A program made the position numbers and the translations under genes. A model generated the notes under the pieces. The model searched no databases. It saw nothing but the letters and a program-made list of their open reading frames with translations, and was not told the DNA's origin. A DNA stretch of 64,000 nt from Chrysoporthe austroafricana (Eukaryota; Ascomycota; Sordariomycetes; Diaporthales; Cryphonectriaceae): NCBI GenBank assembly GCA_001051155.2, contig JYIP02000003.1, positions 124,001 to 188,000 of the forward strand, written 5' to 3'. Of the stretch, positions 40,401-50,599 are shown piece after piece (within the stretch, counting starts at the first letter, position 1; each line of letters starts with the position of its first letter).

Positions 40401-41825
40401 CGGTATAAATTGCATATAGCATAACTTAATAAATCGATTCGTTATTAAATATTATTACGCTAAAATATATAATTATATATCGATATATTAAGCTTGCAAT
40501 AAGAATAAAAATGATTTATAGCAACCTTTAAAGGAAATATAGTTTATATTATTTCTATTAATCCCATTTTATACTATTATTATAGACTTTATTATAAGAC
40601 TATTAATAATATTATTTATAAATATTATATAGGCTTTAGCTAAAATGCTATTCCTGGATGCATTTTTTACAATTACGGATAAATATTCCAAAATTACAAT
40701 TATTATATCAGGCAATGCAATATATATTGCAATAAATTAAGCAATCCTTATTTTACGAATACTTTATATTATTAGCTGGGAAATATTCAAGAGAATTATT
40801 TTAGATAGAAATTCGAAATTCTTATCGGAATTCTAGAAATATTTGTAAAAGGCTATCGGAACGAAATTTGCTTACTTTACCGTTTCGTATTCGCAAACGG
40901 ACGGGCAATTTAAAATAAAAAACCGAATAATTGAAATAGCAATTCGGCATTTCATAACCGCTTACCCTAATGCAAAATAAACCGAAATAATATTAATATT
41001 ATAATTTAACCTGAATAATGCATATAACCGAGCTATAAAATATTTAGCTAATTAAATACTATTCGGATTTAACCTATTATTGGGCTAATAAATAGGAAAT
41101 ATAATATCTTTAATAAAAAAAGTTTTTCAGAAAGAAATTTAACTTTTTATTGCCGAAACGTAAATAGCAGCCAAATTGCAATATAATAAGCATTATTGCC
41201 AAATAATTTTCGAATTAAATAATTAAATATATATTCGCTTAAGCTATAAATACTTATTGCTAAGTAATTTATTTCTGAAATTTTATAATAAAGGATAAAA
41301 CTTTTTTAAATTATTCGAAAAATAAGAAACTTAGCATATAAATTAAAATTGGTTTCTTATATAAATATTTATTTAATAATCTCGATAATACAATTAAAGC
41401 TTGCAAATTTTCTTAAAATAAATCCTTATAAATATAACCCTATATATTAGGACTTAAGAAATATATTAGAAAATCCGAATATCGAGAAATACTGAAAAGA
41501 TTATCGATATTATAAGCTAGAAAAAATAATTAGCCGCTATAAGCGAAAGTATAAACGTAATCTGCGCAGAATTAAATACCTGGTAAAATAGATAAACTAC
41601 TTTAGCTATTACAATATATAGATGCCCCGTAATGCTCTGAATGCGGATGAAATAATACGTAATTTCGAACGGAAATGCGAAATTATAGCCGAATTGCAGG
41701 AAAGAGCAAAGCGAAAGCGGCTATTAGCGGAAGAAATCCCTAAACCGGGAGATATTATCGTAATTGCTTTACGAAAACGAAGCAGGCTAAAGCGCGACTT
41801 ACGAATAGAAAGTATATTGGAATAA
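37421..41825 (+). pseudogene. A2 pol: protease, RT, RNase H, integrase, chromodomain
   Basis: The protease active site at 37658 reads VYIDISVSRYTIA, consistent with a DTGAS-type motif after RIP. Reverse transcriptase, about 38750-39260, has YIVIDLYILNKIS, NAYFLLL, ITVIDI (motif A), a Y-Q-F motif, FTIIN and motif C FINNIVIYS (FIDDIVI-like, both aspartates changed). The integrase zinc-binding region is at about 40390-40520, and the core at 40650-41070 has DAFFTITDKYSK, LDRNSKFLSEF and SYSQTDGQF. A chromodomain-like stretch IKYLVK-stop-INYFSYYN is near 41555-41620, and the tail with NALNADEII and KRKRLLAEEIPKPGDI runs to a stop at 41825. Of the fungal Gypsy lineages known to me, the RT resembles the one with YITVID and FFYQ motifs. 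Confidence 0.88.
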
Positions 41826-42224
41826 GCTAGTTTACTTATTCCAAAAGATTGAAAGAACTCGCAATACAGTAAGCGTGCGTTAGAATAAAAGCGATTGCTA
41901 AGTAAGGCAAATAAATTTCTAGCAAATGCAAAAAGCTATTATTTCGTAAACCGTTAATAAATTTATTTTATTTTTCTTTTCTTATTAACGCGCTTACGAT
42001 TATTATTCTTATTTACCTATTATAGCCAGCTATATCGCCCCGTTATTATTACCTTTCATTATATTTTTAAATATTATTTTTGGGTATTAAGCTAATATTA
42101 TTATTAATTTCGCTTTACCTTATTAAATTTCCGTAAACTTGCAAAGACTATACTAATAAGGCTATTAATATTATCAAAACCAAAATACGTTATGCAATTA
42201 TCAAATCGTATTTCTCTATAAATG
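41826..42224 (+). other. Spacer between pol and the extra frame in A2
   Basis: About 400 bp of AT-rich sequence after the pol stop. It is conserved in A1 (mirrored at about 1770-2169). No convincing reading frame or RNA gene was seen. Confidence 0.5.
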
Positions 42225-44390
42225 CCTTGTTATAAAATTAAGATTGATAAGAAACGGTATATTTAGCTATGCTTAATTTCTATGCAATGCTATACTTTAT
42301 ATTCCAAGAAGAACTTTCCAAAGTTTGCCGAAAAAGCAGGATTATATAATATGCCAAATACGTTTATAAAATATCGCTTAAGGACCGCCTTTCCTTGGAA
42401 AGATATCGGTAGGCTATATACTTATATAATAGCGAAAGCCGTTTCCATTATAATACTTATATAACGAAAAACTATTTAAACGATTTCTTTCGCTATTAAG
42501 AAATTTATACAGTAGCTTTTCGTTAAGCGCTAATTAATAAAGATTATATTAATATAATAGACCGAGAAGTCGAATATAATATTTACGTTTCTAATACCGA
42601 GCTAAGCAATAACGATATTAATCGGCCGCTAATTATTAAAGAAGCCCAAAAGCTTATTTTACGATATTTTATGCTATTATAAATTAACCATTCTAGCTCT
42701 ATTTACGAAAGATAAGAGCTTTATCCAGGCATTCTTACTAGTACAAATGCTATTACGAATAAGGATATAAATAACGGACTAACGGATAACTCTATTAGGA
42801 AAGCATTGCTTGAATTTATTTCGAATTTACTTACTGTTCGTAATCCTATTTTTGCCCTATATATTCTATTAATAACTTATTATATTCTATTTCTTACTAT
42901 AATATCGAAAAACGATCGCTTACGAAATAAGTATAGCCGTTATATTAAAGATAAAGCTAAATAAATAATCCTAAACGGTTGCAGCAATCTTATTAAAAAG
43001 GAAGTAAACGCTATACGCTATGCAGCTAATATAGCAGAAATCGTTATAGTTTACAAATATAATCGTAATATAGCCCTTGCTATTTGGAAGAAAATAGCCA
43101 AGAATATCAAGCCAGTTTTGGCCAAGCTTAAAGCCTTTAAGCCTATTATGCTAGTCGCTAATTTAAGCTTATCTGCTATAATAGAACGAAATTTTATAAT
43201 GCTAGCCAAGCGCTATCGAATTATAAACGATATTATCGACTTAATTGAAAACGATTTACCGAATATAGCTAGCTTATTAGCTATATTAAGCAAGATTTCC
43301 CGAGCTAATATTAATAGCATTTTGCCCTTACAGGTTACGTTTCGCGCTATTTTTGCCTTATCTATTAGATATAATCCCAAATCTAAGGCTATTGAAACCG
43401 AAATCGCAGTATATTACTGCATGCTAGCCTTTTATATATTTAAGAAATGTATATATTATAATTTCACTTGAAAAGGCAATTTCGGTATTAACTGTCTTTA
43501 TATTGCTAACGGCTTTGCCATTTATAATAATATTAAGTTCGGTATTATCAGAATTTACGATAATCGCATCCAGTACTTTTTCCCTTTTACTATAAGAGAA
43601 TATATATACGAATTCGTTATTTGGCTTTATAATTTCAATTTTATTATTTTATCTAACCGGTTAGGCTTGTACTTTATTATAAACCAAATCTTCCGTTTCG
43701 AGTACGATTTCAAAGCTATTAAGATTATCTTTATTAAAGACGATATGGATTACGACTTTAATGCTATTTTTCAGAAATGGGCTAACGAAAATAAAGACTA
43801 TTTTAGCGCTGCTTAATCCTTGCAATGCTAAAGTCGTATAATAGGCTTCAAGTCCTATATTCAAGCATATAGGCTAATTAAAACTTTGCAGCTTGATATC
43901 TATAACTATACCGATTTCTGCAATTATATCGGAAAGGAAGAATTATTTATTATATTCTCTTATAACTTATTAAACCTTAAAGCTACTACTAAAGCCCGGG
44001 AAATTACCTTTAATTAGTAAATATAGCTATTATTTATCGATATAACTTTATTAGCAATATATAATGCTGCTTTTTTCCAATAATTTATAGATTTAGCTAT
44101 TTATATTAAAAACTGGTTACGATATCGCTATATAACGATTATACGCGGCTATCGGTTCTATATACCGATATATTCTATTGTAATTTTATTTTATATTTAT
44201 TATTATTATACTTACTTAATATTCTATTATTTGAAAGCTATACTTTCTATTAATATTTACAAGCAATTTTGGTTTTTGATTATATTTATATTAAATATTT
44301 CGGCAGTAAATACGATTAAGCATTACTAAGATATACTTAAATATCGGCTAGCTTTATTATATATAAGTATTATATATATCTATCTATTCT
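42225..44390 (+). pseudogene. Extra sense reading frame of family A, function unknown
   Basis: This is a roughly 2.1-kb protein-like frame on the gag-pol strand between the chromodomain and the 3' LTR. It may start at ATG 42225 (MPCYKIKIDKKRY). After a frame change near 42410 it continues through long, nearly stop-free stretches: ...TENLLTVRN-like, then 43118-43471 (LAKRYRIINDIID, SRANINSILPLQ, YNPKSKAIETE) and 43480-43860 (NGFAIYNNIKFG, EYIYEFVIWLYNF, FIKDDMDYDFNAIF). A1 retains the same frame. I do not recognise a family; it is neither a typical envelope nor an integrase. A hydrophobic run near 42850-42910 could suggest a membrane segment, but RIP inflates I, F, L and Y. Confidence 0.6.
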
Positions 44391-44670
44391 AGGCATAAAC
44401 CGGTTGTAATAGAAAATCAATTCTAAGCTTTTAGCGCAAACAGGTTTTTTTTTTAATTCCCGGCATAAGTACGTTTACCTGTTAGAATTCTAATACGAGT
44501 CGGCTTTATGAAACGATTATTATTTTCTATATAATTTCTTTTGTCCAATAGTGCTATTGTACTTTTCCTTGCTATATAACCCAGGGTTTTACTATATCGT
44601 ATTACCGCTATTCAAAACGTTTCTGATTGTTAGCTTCCTTTATAGATAAAAGTTATAAAGGGCCGGCAAT

Positions 44671-44878
44671 TAATAGCAAAATCTATAGATATAATAAATT
44701 TATAATAAATTCGCTTAATGAATTTATAGTAAATCCCCTAATGAATATGCAATGAATTTATTAAGTAAATGCTATACTTTTACTAAAGGGCCTATATAAT
44801 GCTTTGATAAGCTTTTAGCGTAATTCACCTTTTGAGGAAAACTATGTTTTATAATATATTTTAGTACGTATACCATTA
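44671..44878 (+). repeat. 3' LTR of A2 (208 bp)
   Basis: TAATAGCAAAATC...TACGTATACCATTA, followed by the TSD TCGTT. It is preceded by a short purine-rich stretch (AAAGTTATAAAGGG), a possible polypurine tract. Confidence 0.95.
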
Positions 44879-44883
44879 TCGTT

Positions 44884-47224
44884 ACGGACATTTTGAATAC
44901 GTAATTCTATTTTTTGGGCTAATTAATGCGCTTGCATCTTTTCAAGAAATAATTAACGATATCTTTTGCGAATATTTAAATATTATTATTATTATCTATT
45001 TCAATAATATCTTTATCTATTTAAAAGATTTTGAATTATATAAATAGCATATATAGCAAATATTCCAAACTTTATAAAATAATAAGTTCTTAATCGAATT
45101 AAGCAAATATTATTTCTATTAGCAGAAAATCAATTATTTCGGTTATATAATAAAATTAAGCAAGATTAATATATAAAAAGATAAAATCTAAATAATAAAA
45201 GAATAGCTTATACCGGAAAAAATTAAGGAAATTAGAATATTTTTCGGCTATGCTAACTTTTACCGATAATTTATTCAGAATTATAGCAAAATCGCATGCT
45301 TTTTTACGGATCTTACAAGAAAAGATCGAAAGTTCGAATAAATATAAGAAATATAAGAAATATTTGACAAAATTAAAAAACGAATTATATTAAAACTTAT
45401 ATTTTGCAAAGCAAACTTAAATAAGCTATTTGAAATCGAAACCGATATATCGGACTATGCATTCGGGAGATAATTTGGTTAATAAAATAACTAAAAATAT
45501 TTCAGGATTATAAGCAACTTTTTAAAAAAATTGAACGGCTCAAAATTCAATTACGGTATCCCGGATAAGGAATTAATAGCAATTGTAAAAGCATTTGAAA
45601 AATAGCAATATTACTTAATCGGAATTAAATATTAAATTATAATACATTCCGATTACAAAAACTTAATAATATTTATAACGATAAAAGTTTTGAATAAATA
45701 ATAAATTAAATAAGCGGAATTCCTATTATAATTCGATTTAAAAATCGTTTATTACAAAGGATCCGAAAATAGCAAAGCGGATTCATTTAGCAAATAATTA
45801 GATTATTAAGATATAGAATTTAAAAAGCTTTAGAATATTTTCTAATAAAATAAAAATAGCAACTTTATAAATAAAGCTAGGGAACTTAATACGATTATTA
45901 GGATTTCTAATAATAAAAAAAGATTAAAAGATATAATTATAAAAGAATAAAACGAATATATTAGAAATATATATAGTATATTCGCATATAGCTATTAAGG
46001 AATCAAAGCTATATATAAAAGGATTAAGAGATATTGGAACTTTCCAGAATTAAAGAAAAGGATTGAAACGATTTTACGAAAATGCAATAGCTATAAGAAG
46101 AATAAGATCGAATATTATAAGCCTTATAAACTACTTTAACCGCTCTTTATTCCGAAAGCAATTTGGCAATCTATTAGCTAAAATTTCATTATTAAGTTAC
46201 CCCTTTTATAAAAACCTTTAATTAAAACGTAATACGATAGCATTTTAATAATAGTTTGCAAATTAAGCAAGTACGCTTATTTCCTATTATATAAGGAAAG
46301 TAATATAGCAGAAAACCTTATATATATATTCCTTAAAATAATTATAGCTAATTACGGCATGCTTAGAAAAGTTATTTCCGATAGAAATAGAAAGTTTATA
46401 TTAAATTTCTAAACTTTATTTATAAAACTATTCGAAATATAGCAAAAGATATTTATAACATTTTACTTATAAATAAATAAATAAATAGAACAGATAAACC
46501 AGATTATTAAGCAATACTTATAATATTATATAAATTACGAACAAAATAACTAGGTTAATTTGCTATTATTAATATAATTCGTATATAATAGTATAAATAT
46601 AAGCATAATAAAGAAATTATTATTTTATGCGCTTTATAGCTATAACTTAATAGCTTATTATAACAAATTATTAAAAGCAAATGCAAAAATAGCAGAAAAA
46701 CGAATCCTAAAAATTAAGAAAATTTAAAGAGAATTTCAAGAAGAACTGAAATTTATATAAGAAAGAAAAATAAGATATGCCAATTCCAAAAGGATTAAAA
46801 GACTAATCCTATAGGAAAAGGATAAAATCTATTTTATTCGGCAAAAAGAATATATCAGAATAATAAAACCTTTTTATTTGCTAAATTATAAAAAATTTAG
46901 CCTATTTAAAATTTTAAGAAAAATCTCAAATATTAATTTCGAATTTATATTACCCTATAGAATAAGAATTTACCCGGTATTCTATATCTTATTTCTCGAA
47001 TTAATTCTGAAAATAATTAAAACGGATAAATTAATATAAATTAAAATTAATAAACTAGAATACGAAATCAAACGAATCTTCAAATATCGAAAATCAATTA
47101 AGTATAGAAAATACTTAATTAAATGGAAAAGATATTATTCAAGCGAAAATAGCTAGGAATTAATTAGCCATTTAAATAACGTATAATAAATATTCGAAAA
47201 ATATTAGAAAAAGCAATCAATTAA
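44884..47224 (+). pseudogene. P pol, distal part (RT end, RNase H, integrase, chromodomain)
   Basis: Resumes P reverse transcriptase after A2 with GHFEYVILFFGLINALASFQ, then motif C IIYFNNIFIYL. RNase H is marked by HSDYKNL near 45650. The integrase core at about 46220-46450 has ILIIVCKLSKYAYF and ISDRNRKFILNF. The chromodomain is at about 47049-47210 (KLEYEIKRIFKYRKS, YLIKWKRYYSS). Stops throughout. Confidence 0.88.
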
Positions 47225-47728
47225 CTAGCCGGAAAAATAATTAGAAAAACCCGGCATAAGCTTATGCTTCGCAATCAAGTTAATAGCGGACTAGTTAATA
47301 TTAGAACCAAATTGCTGCAAGGCAGTATTTAAATCGAAATTTTCAGGAAAAGGGCCTTTAGGAACCAAAACTTCCGAAAGGCAATGCTCGATATCGGCTA
47401 TATAACGCTCCTTTTCAGCCTCTTCCCTTTCCAGCCGCTCTAAATCTTTAAGATTAGATAAACTATAGCGGAAAGCCCGGGCTATCCGTTCCTGCTATAT
47501 TCGTTTCTGTTTCTGCAGCTTTATTAGTTTATCTTCCAAGCCTTTAATCTCGTTTTCCAGTTTCTGGAACTGGTTAAATGCGAAAAAGAGCTCTGTAGCA
47601 TTAGTCGGCTTTAGGATATCGCAATTCGACTAATTATGCTAAACGTATTTAAGATAACGAAACGAGTTTTATTTGAAAGCTGCATATAATTCCAGACTAA
47701 GACGATCGTAATAGGAATAAGATCGTAT
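47225..47728 (-). pseudogene. P copy of antisense Zn(II)2Cys6-like gene
   Basis: Because P is inverted, this frame lies on the minus strand. The start equivalent is ATA (47728). Ligand positions 4, 7, 15, 25, 28 and 36 read Y, Y, Y, Y, Y, C: five of six cysteine positions are tyrosine, exactly what TGY to TAY mutation gives. Then come NATELFFAFNQFQKLENEI, a basic run, LERLEREEAEKERY and ALVPKG/PFPENFDLNTALQQF. Few stops otherwise. About 168 codons, ending near a TAG at 47225. Confidence 0.7.
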
Positions 47729-47920
47729 AATAATAGCGTAATGAATAATTGGGAAAATTAAGGATTCCCGCTACTTATCCTTATTAAAGCGAAAATTAGA
47801 AGATTTCGGTTTCGAAACTTTATTAAGCATTCTAATTAAGAAAGCATAACAATATACTCTTATAAAATAAACTATTTACAGAAGATTATTAAAGATAATA
47901 ATCGATAGGAAAAGGGATAA

Positions 47921-48372
47921 TATTATAACTTAATAAGGGGGACCGGATTATATAATAAGGAAAGGAAATCTAATAGAATGCTTTATTACCAGTTTATCCT
48001 AAAGAATCCTTACAACCGCTTATATAACCTAGGGTTAGGGTTATAAAAGAAAGAGGATTTGGGAATCTGTTCCAGATCTAGCAAATCCAGAATCTAAGAA
48101 TCTGTTCCAAATCTAGCAGATCCAGGATTGAAGAGCTGAATATATAAAGACCGGATATTTACCAAATAGATTGCTATAGTTTTTTAATCGTAAATTTAAC
48201 TACTATTTGGACCTTATTATACTTTCAAGTAATAGCCCTTTAAGCTTATAAATATTGCGAATACTTATTTGAAATAAGTTTCCGGTATTTAAAGCTATAC
48301 TTAGCACCGCTTTTGCTAATATAAACCCCTTTAACCTTATAATATTCTAGAATTGCTGCAGCGTTTATAATA
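47921..48372 (+). repeat. 3' LTR of P (452 bp)
   Basis: Same length as 23109-23560. It keeps the 35-bp duplication (48054-48088, 48089-48123) and the telomere-like box at 48030-48042, and is followed by the TSD TATAG. Confidence 0.94.
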
Positions 48373-48377
48373 TATAG

Positions 48378-49332
48378 CCTTTCCTGCCGCAATTATAATA
48401 GGTAATTCCCTTGCATTATTTTCGTATTAAAGTATTTAATTTTATAAATTTAGCATATATTATATTTGAATAGGCCGTATTATTTCGGGTTTTCTGTTTG
48501 AATTTGCGCTTCTCTGAATTAAATTAGTATTTCGGGATGCTATTATAGTTCTTTTATCGTTATTAGCGCTACTTATAGAATCGATTATCGATACGGACTG
48601 CTTTATTAATAAATTCGCTAAGTTTTTCGGGTCGGTTTTCCTTATAAAGTTCGTCTTTAACTTCTTCTTTAAATCCTGTATAATAAGTATTTATAAAGGG
48701 TTTATTTTCGTAATTAAAATAAGCGATAATTTATTTAAACTTAGCCGTATAATTTGCAGCTAAGCTAGTTTATTGAAATGCTTTTAATTGCTATATTGCA
48801 ATACGCTTCTTATCCGGGTTTTCAAACGTTTTAATAAAAGCCGATTTAAAATTAGCATAGCGTTAAAAAATGCGCTTAATATTTTCGGAACGGAAATCCT
48901 TATTATTATCCAGATAATTACGGAAAGTTAGCTCTTATTACTGAAAAGCCGTTCTTTCAAAGCGGCTTCTTGCGAAATCGATTTTATCGTAAATAGTCCT
49001 GAATTGAATGCCGTAGTATTTGAAATAAGCTTTAAGTTAGATTAAGAAAGCCTGGAAATCTTTTCGAATGCTTTCGTAAAGCTTAAGCTTATCAAGCTTA
49101 AAAGCTTTAGTTTATTAAAAGGCATTAAAGCAGAGAATTTCATTTTTGATTTCCTTAAGCTGCTAATACAGAGCTATATTTTGTTATTAGAACTGTTCGT
49201 TAATAAGGATGGTTAAGGCTTTTTCCTGAAAAGCCTAGTTGCTAAAAGAAAACGAAATTTAAAACGCTATTATATTTCCGGTATTGCTTAAAAGGTATAT
49301 ACTGAACCGTTCTTGAATAAAAGTCGTGAAAA
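48378..49332 (-). pseudogene. Q gag (right part)
   Basis: Minus-strand gag of Q, separated from Q pol by P. The knuckle begins at 48400 (first Cys now TAT) and its remaining codons lie at 23090-23108. Homology to the gag core of D and C covers 48570-48860 and the N-terminal part covers 48900-49330. It ends at the 5' LTR start 49333. Confidence 0.86.
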
Positions 49333-49411
49333 TATTATAAATGCTGCAATAATTCTAGGATAAACTATAAAATTAAAGGGTTTATGCTAGCAAGAGCAGT
49401 ATTAAGTATAG
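49333..49411 (-). repeat. Q 5' LTR, first piece (79 bp)
   Basis: TATTATAAATGC... to TATAG, where C inserted. It aligns with the first 80 bp of the Q 3' LTR and rejoins 56732-57102 once C and its duplicated TATAG are removed. Confidence 0.92.
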
Positions 49412-49823
49412 TGTTATGAACGCTGCAGCAAATCCTAGGATGTACTATAGGGTCAAAGGGTTTATGCTAACAAGAGCGATGCCGGGTATAGTCTTGAGCT
49501 TCAGGACGGGTTTACTGGGTATCGCAATGCTCATAAGCTAACGTAGCTATTAATAGTAGGGTTCCAATAATATTTAGATTGACGATTGAAAAGCTATCTA
49601 TTTACCTAGCTAGTAGTTCTTTCGGCTTTATATACTTAGTTTTTCAGTCCTTAGCTCATATCTGCTTAACGGAACTTACTGTTGCTTACTAGGTCCCGGT
49701 AAGCTAGGCTGAGCCCTGATAACCCTAACCCTAGCTTACGTAATCCTTGCGGGGTACATATTTTCCCTTACTTGGTTTAATCCTAAGTTGGGATTTCTTT
49801 CTTTTGTATATTGGTTTATAATA
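49412..49823 (-). repeat. 3' LTR of C (412 bp)
   Basis: TGTTATGAACGCTGCAGC...GGTTTATAATA. Terminal inverted repeats TGTTAT/ATAACA are deduced from the intact left end here. CCCTAACCCT is at 49723-49732. Confidence 0.95.
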
Positions 49824-50019
49824 TTATCCCTTTTCTATCGGTTATTATCCCTAATAATACTTTGTAAGTATTCTTATTCGGTAGGTTTCTTATCGTGCCT
49901 TCCTAATTAAGATATCCTATAGAGTCGGCAAGTCTCGTAATCCTTTATCCACTCTTTCTTCCAAAAGCCTTGCCCGCCTTAAGCGATTTTCGTTTATTGA
50001 ATCTCGGAAGTACGAAATT

Positions 50020-50561
50020 ATGCCTTGTTCGTTCTGTCTTGAAAAGGGCTTATCGTATCGTATGGTAGATAGAGTCAAAAGCTGTTCTAATTGTACGAAA
50101 CGGGGGCGTTCTTGCGATGCCGGGCGGGTTCCGTTATCGTCTTGTAAGCCCCCTTTTGATCCGTTCTTCTTATTCTCTTTCCTAATCCGGTTGTAGTATT
50201 ACGAGTTACTGATAAATTATCCCGGATCGATAGCCGTGAGGTTAAGGAAGAAGGGCGGCTTTTTGAGTTTCAGTTTCGCATAACTGAATCTTTGGCTTAT
50301 CTTGCGCGGCTAAAGAAATAATGCCGCTTTTTTCAGGAGAAGGGAATAAAGTTGGTAAATTAAGGTCTGGAAGAGGAAAAGCATAGTCGTATGGCTATCG
50401 AAATGCAGGCAGTAGTTTCTGAGGAGTTTGCAGCTATTGTCGCAAATCCTTCTTTTAGTGGTTTTGATTGGAATTCCGTAAGTATCGGTAATTCTGTAAT
50501 GGATTGGTCTGGTTTTTTGGGCGAGGCCGGTTCCCGTTCTGGATCCGGGCAGTCCTCTTAA
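50020..50561 (+). pseudogene. C copy of antisense Zn(II)2Cys6-like gene, with intron
   Basis: This is the best-preserved copy. ATG 50020 opens MPCSFCLEKGLSYRM; cysteines at 3, 6, 22, 25 and 32 plus Tyr13 give C-x2-C-x6-[Y]-x8-C-x2-C-x6-C, the fungal Zn(II)2Cys6 spacing with the third ligand changed by TGT to TAT. A plausible intron at 50144-50196 (53 bp: GTAAGC donor, CCTAATC branch-like site, TAG acceptor) restores the frame, and the spliced length is exactly 163 codons to the TAA at 50559-50561. Two premature TAA codons (83 and 97) remain. The C-terminus is rich in Ser and Gly. It lies 196 bp inside the 3' LTR, against pol. DNA binding is inferred, not shown. Confidence 0.72.
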
Positions 50562-50599
50562 GTGATTCGGGTAAATAGAGCTTTCATGGGTTCTTCCAT

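Larger units (their letters stand above)
34251..44878 (+). mobile_element. Gypsy-type element A2, full length, inserted in P reverse transcriptase
   Basis: 10628 bp with 208-bp LTRs (34251-34458, 44671-44878) and a perfect TSD TCGTT (34246-34250, 44879-44883). The 5' LTR still starts with TG. It carries leader, gag, protease, RT, integrase, chromodomain and an additional ~2-kb sense frame. It differs from the 7.3-kb family in LTR, RT type and extra gene. A1 at the left of the window is a second copy in inverted orientation. Confidence 0.96.
23109..48372 (+). mobile_element. Gypsy element P, inserted in Q's zinc knuckle
   Basis: Opposite orientation to R, Q, D and C. The LTRs 23109-23560 and 47921-48372 are both 452 bp. 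TSD: TATAA (23104-23108) and TATAG (48373-48377), one RIP-type difference. Interrupted by D (TSD AAAGC at 26256-26260 and 33542-33546) and A2 (TSD TCGTT at 34246-34250 and 44879-44883). Its own sequence adds to 7345 bp. Joining the flanks restores Q's knuckle codons, because the sequence left of 23104 and right of 48373 aligns to one continuous stretch in D (about 32136-32177). Confidence 0.95.

Noticed and set aside
42850..42910. Transmembrane segment supporting an envelope gene in family A
   Set aside because: RIP changes Thr, Ala and Pro codons to Ile, Val and Leu, so hydrophobicity here is inflated; it is not usable evidence without a corrected consensus.
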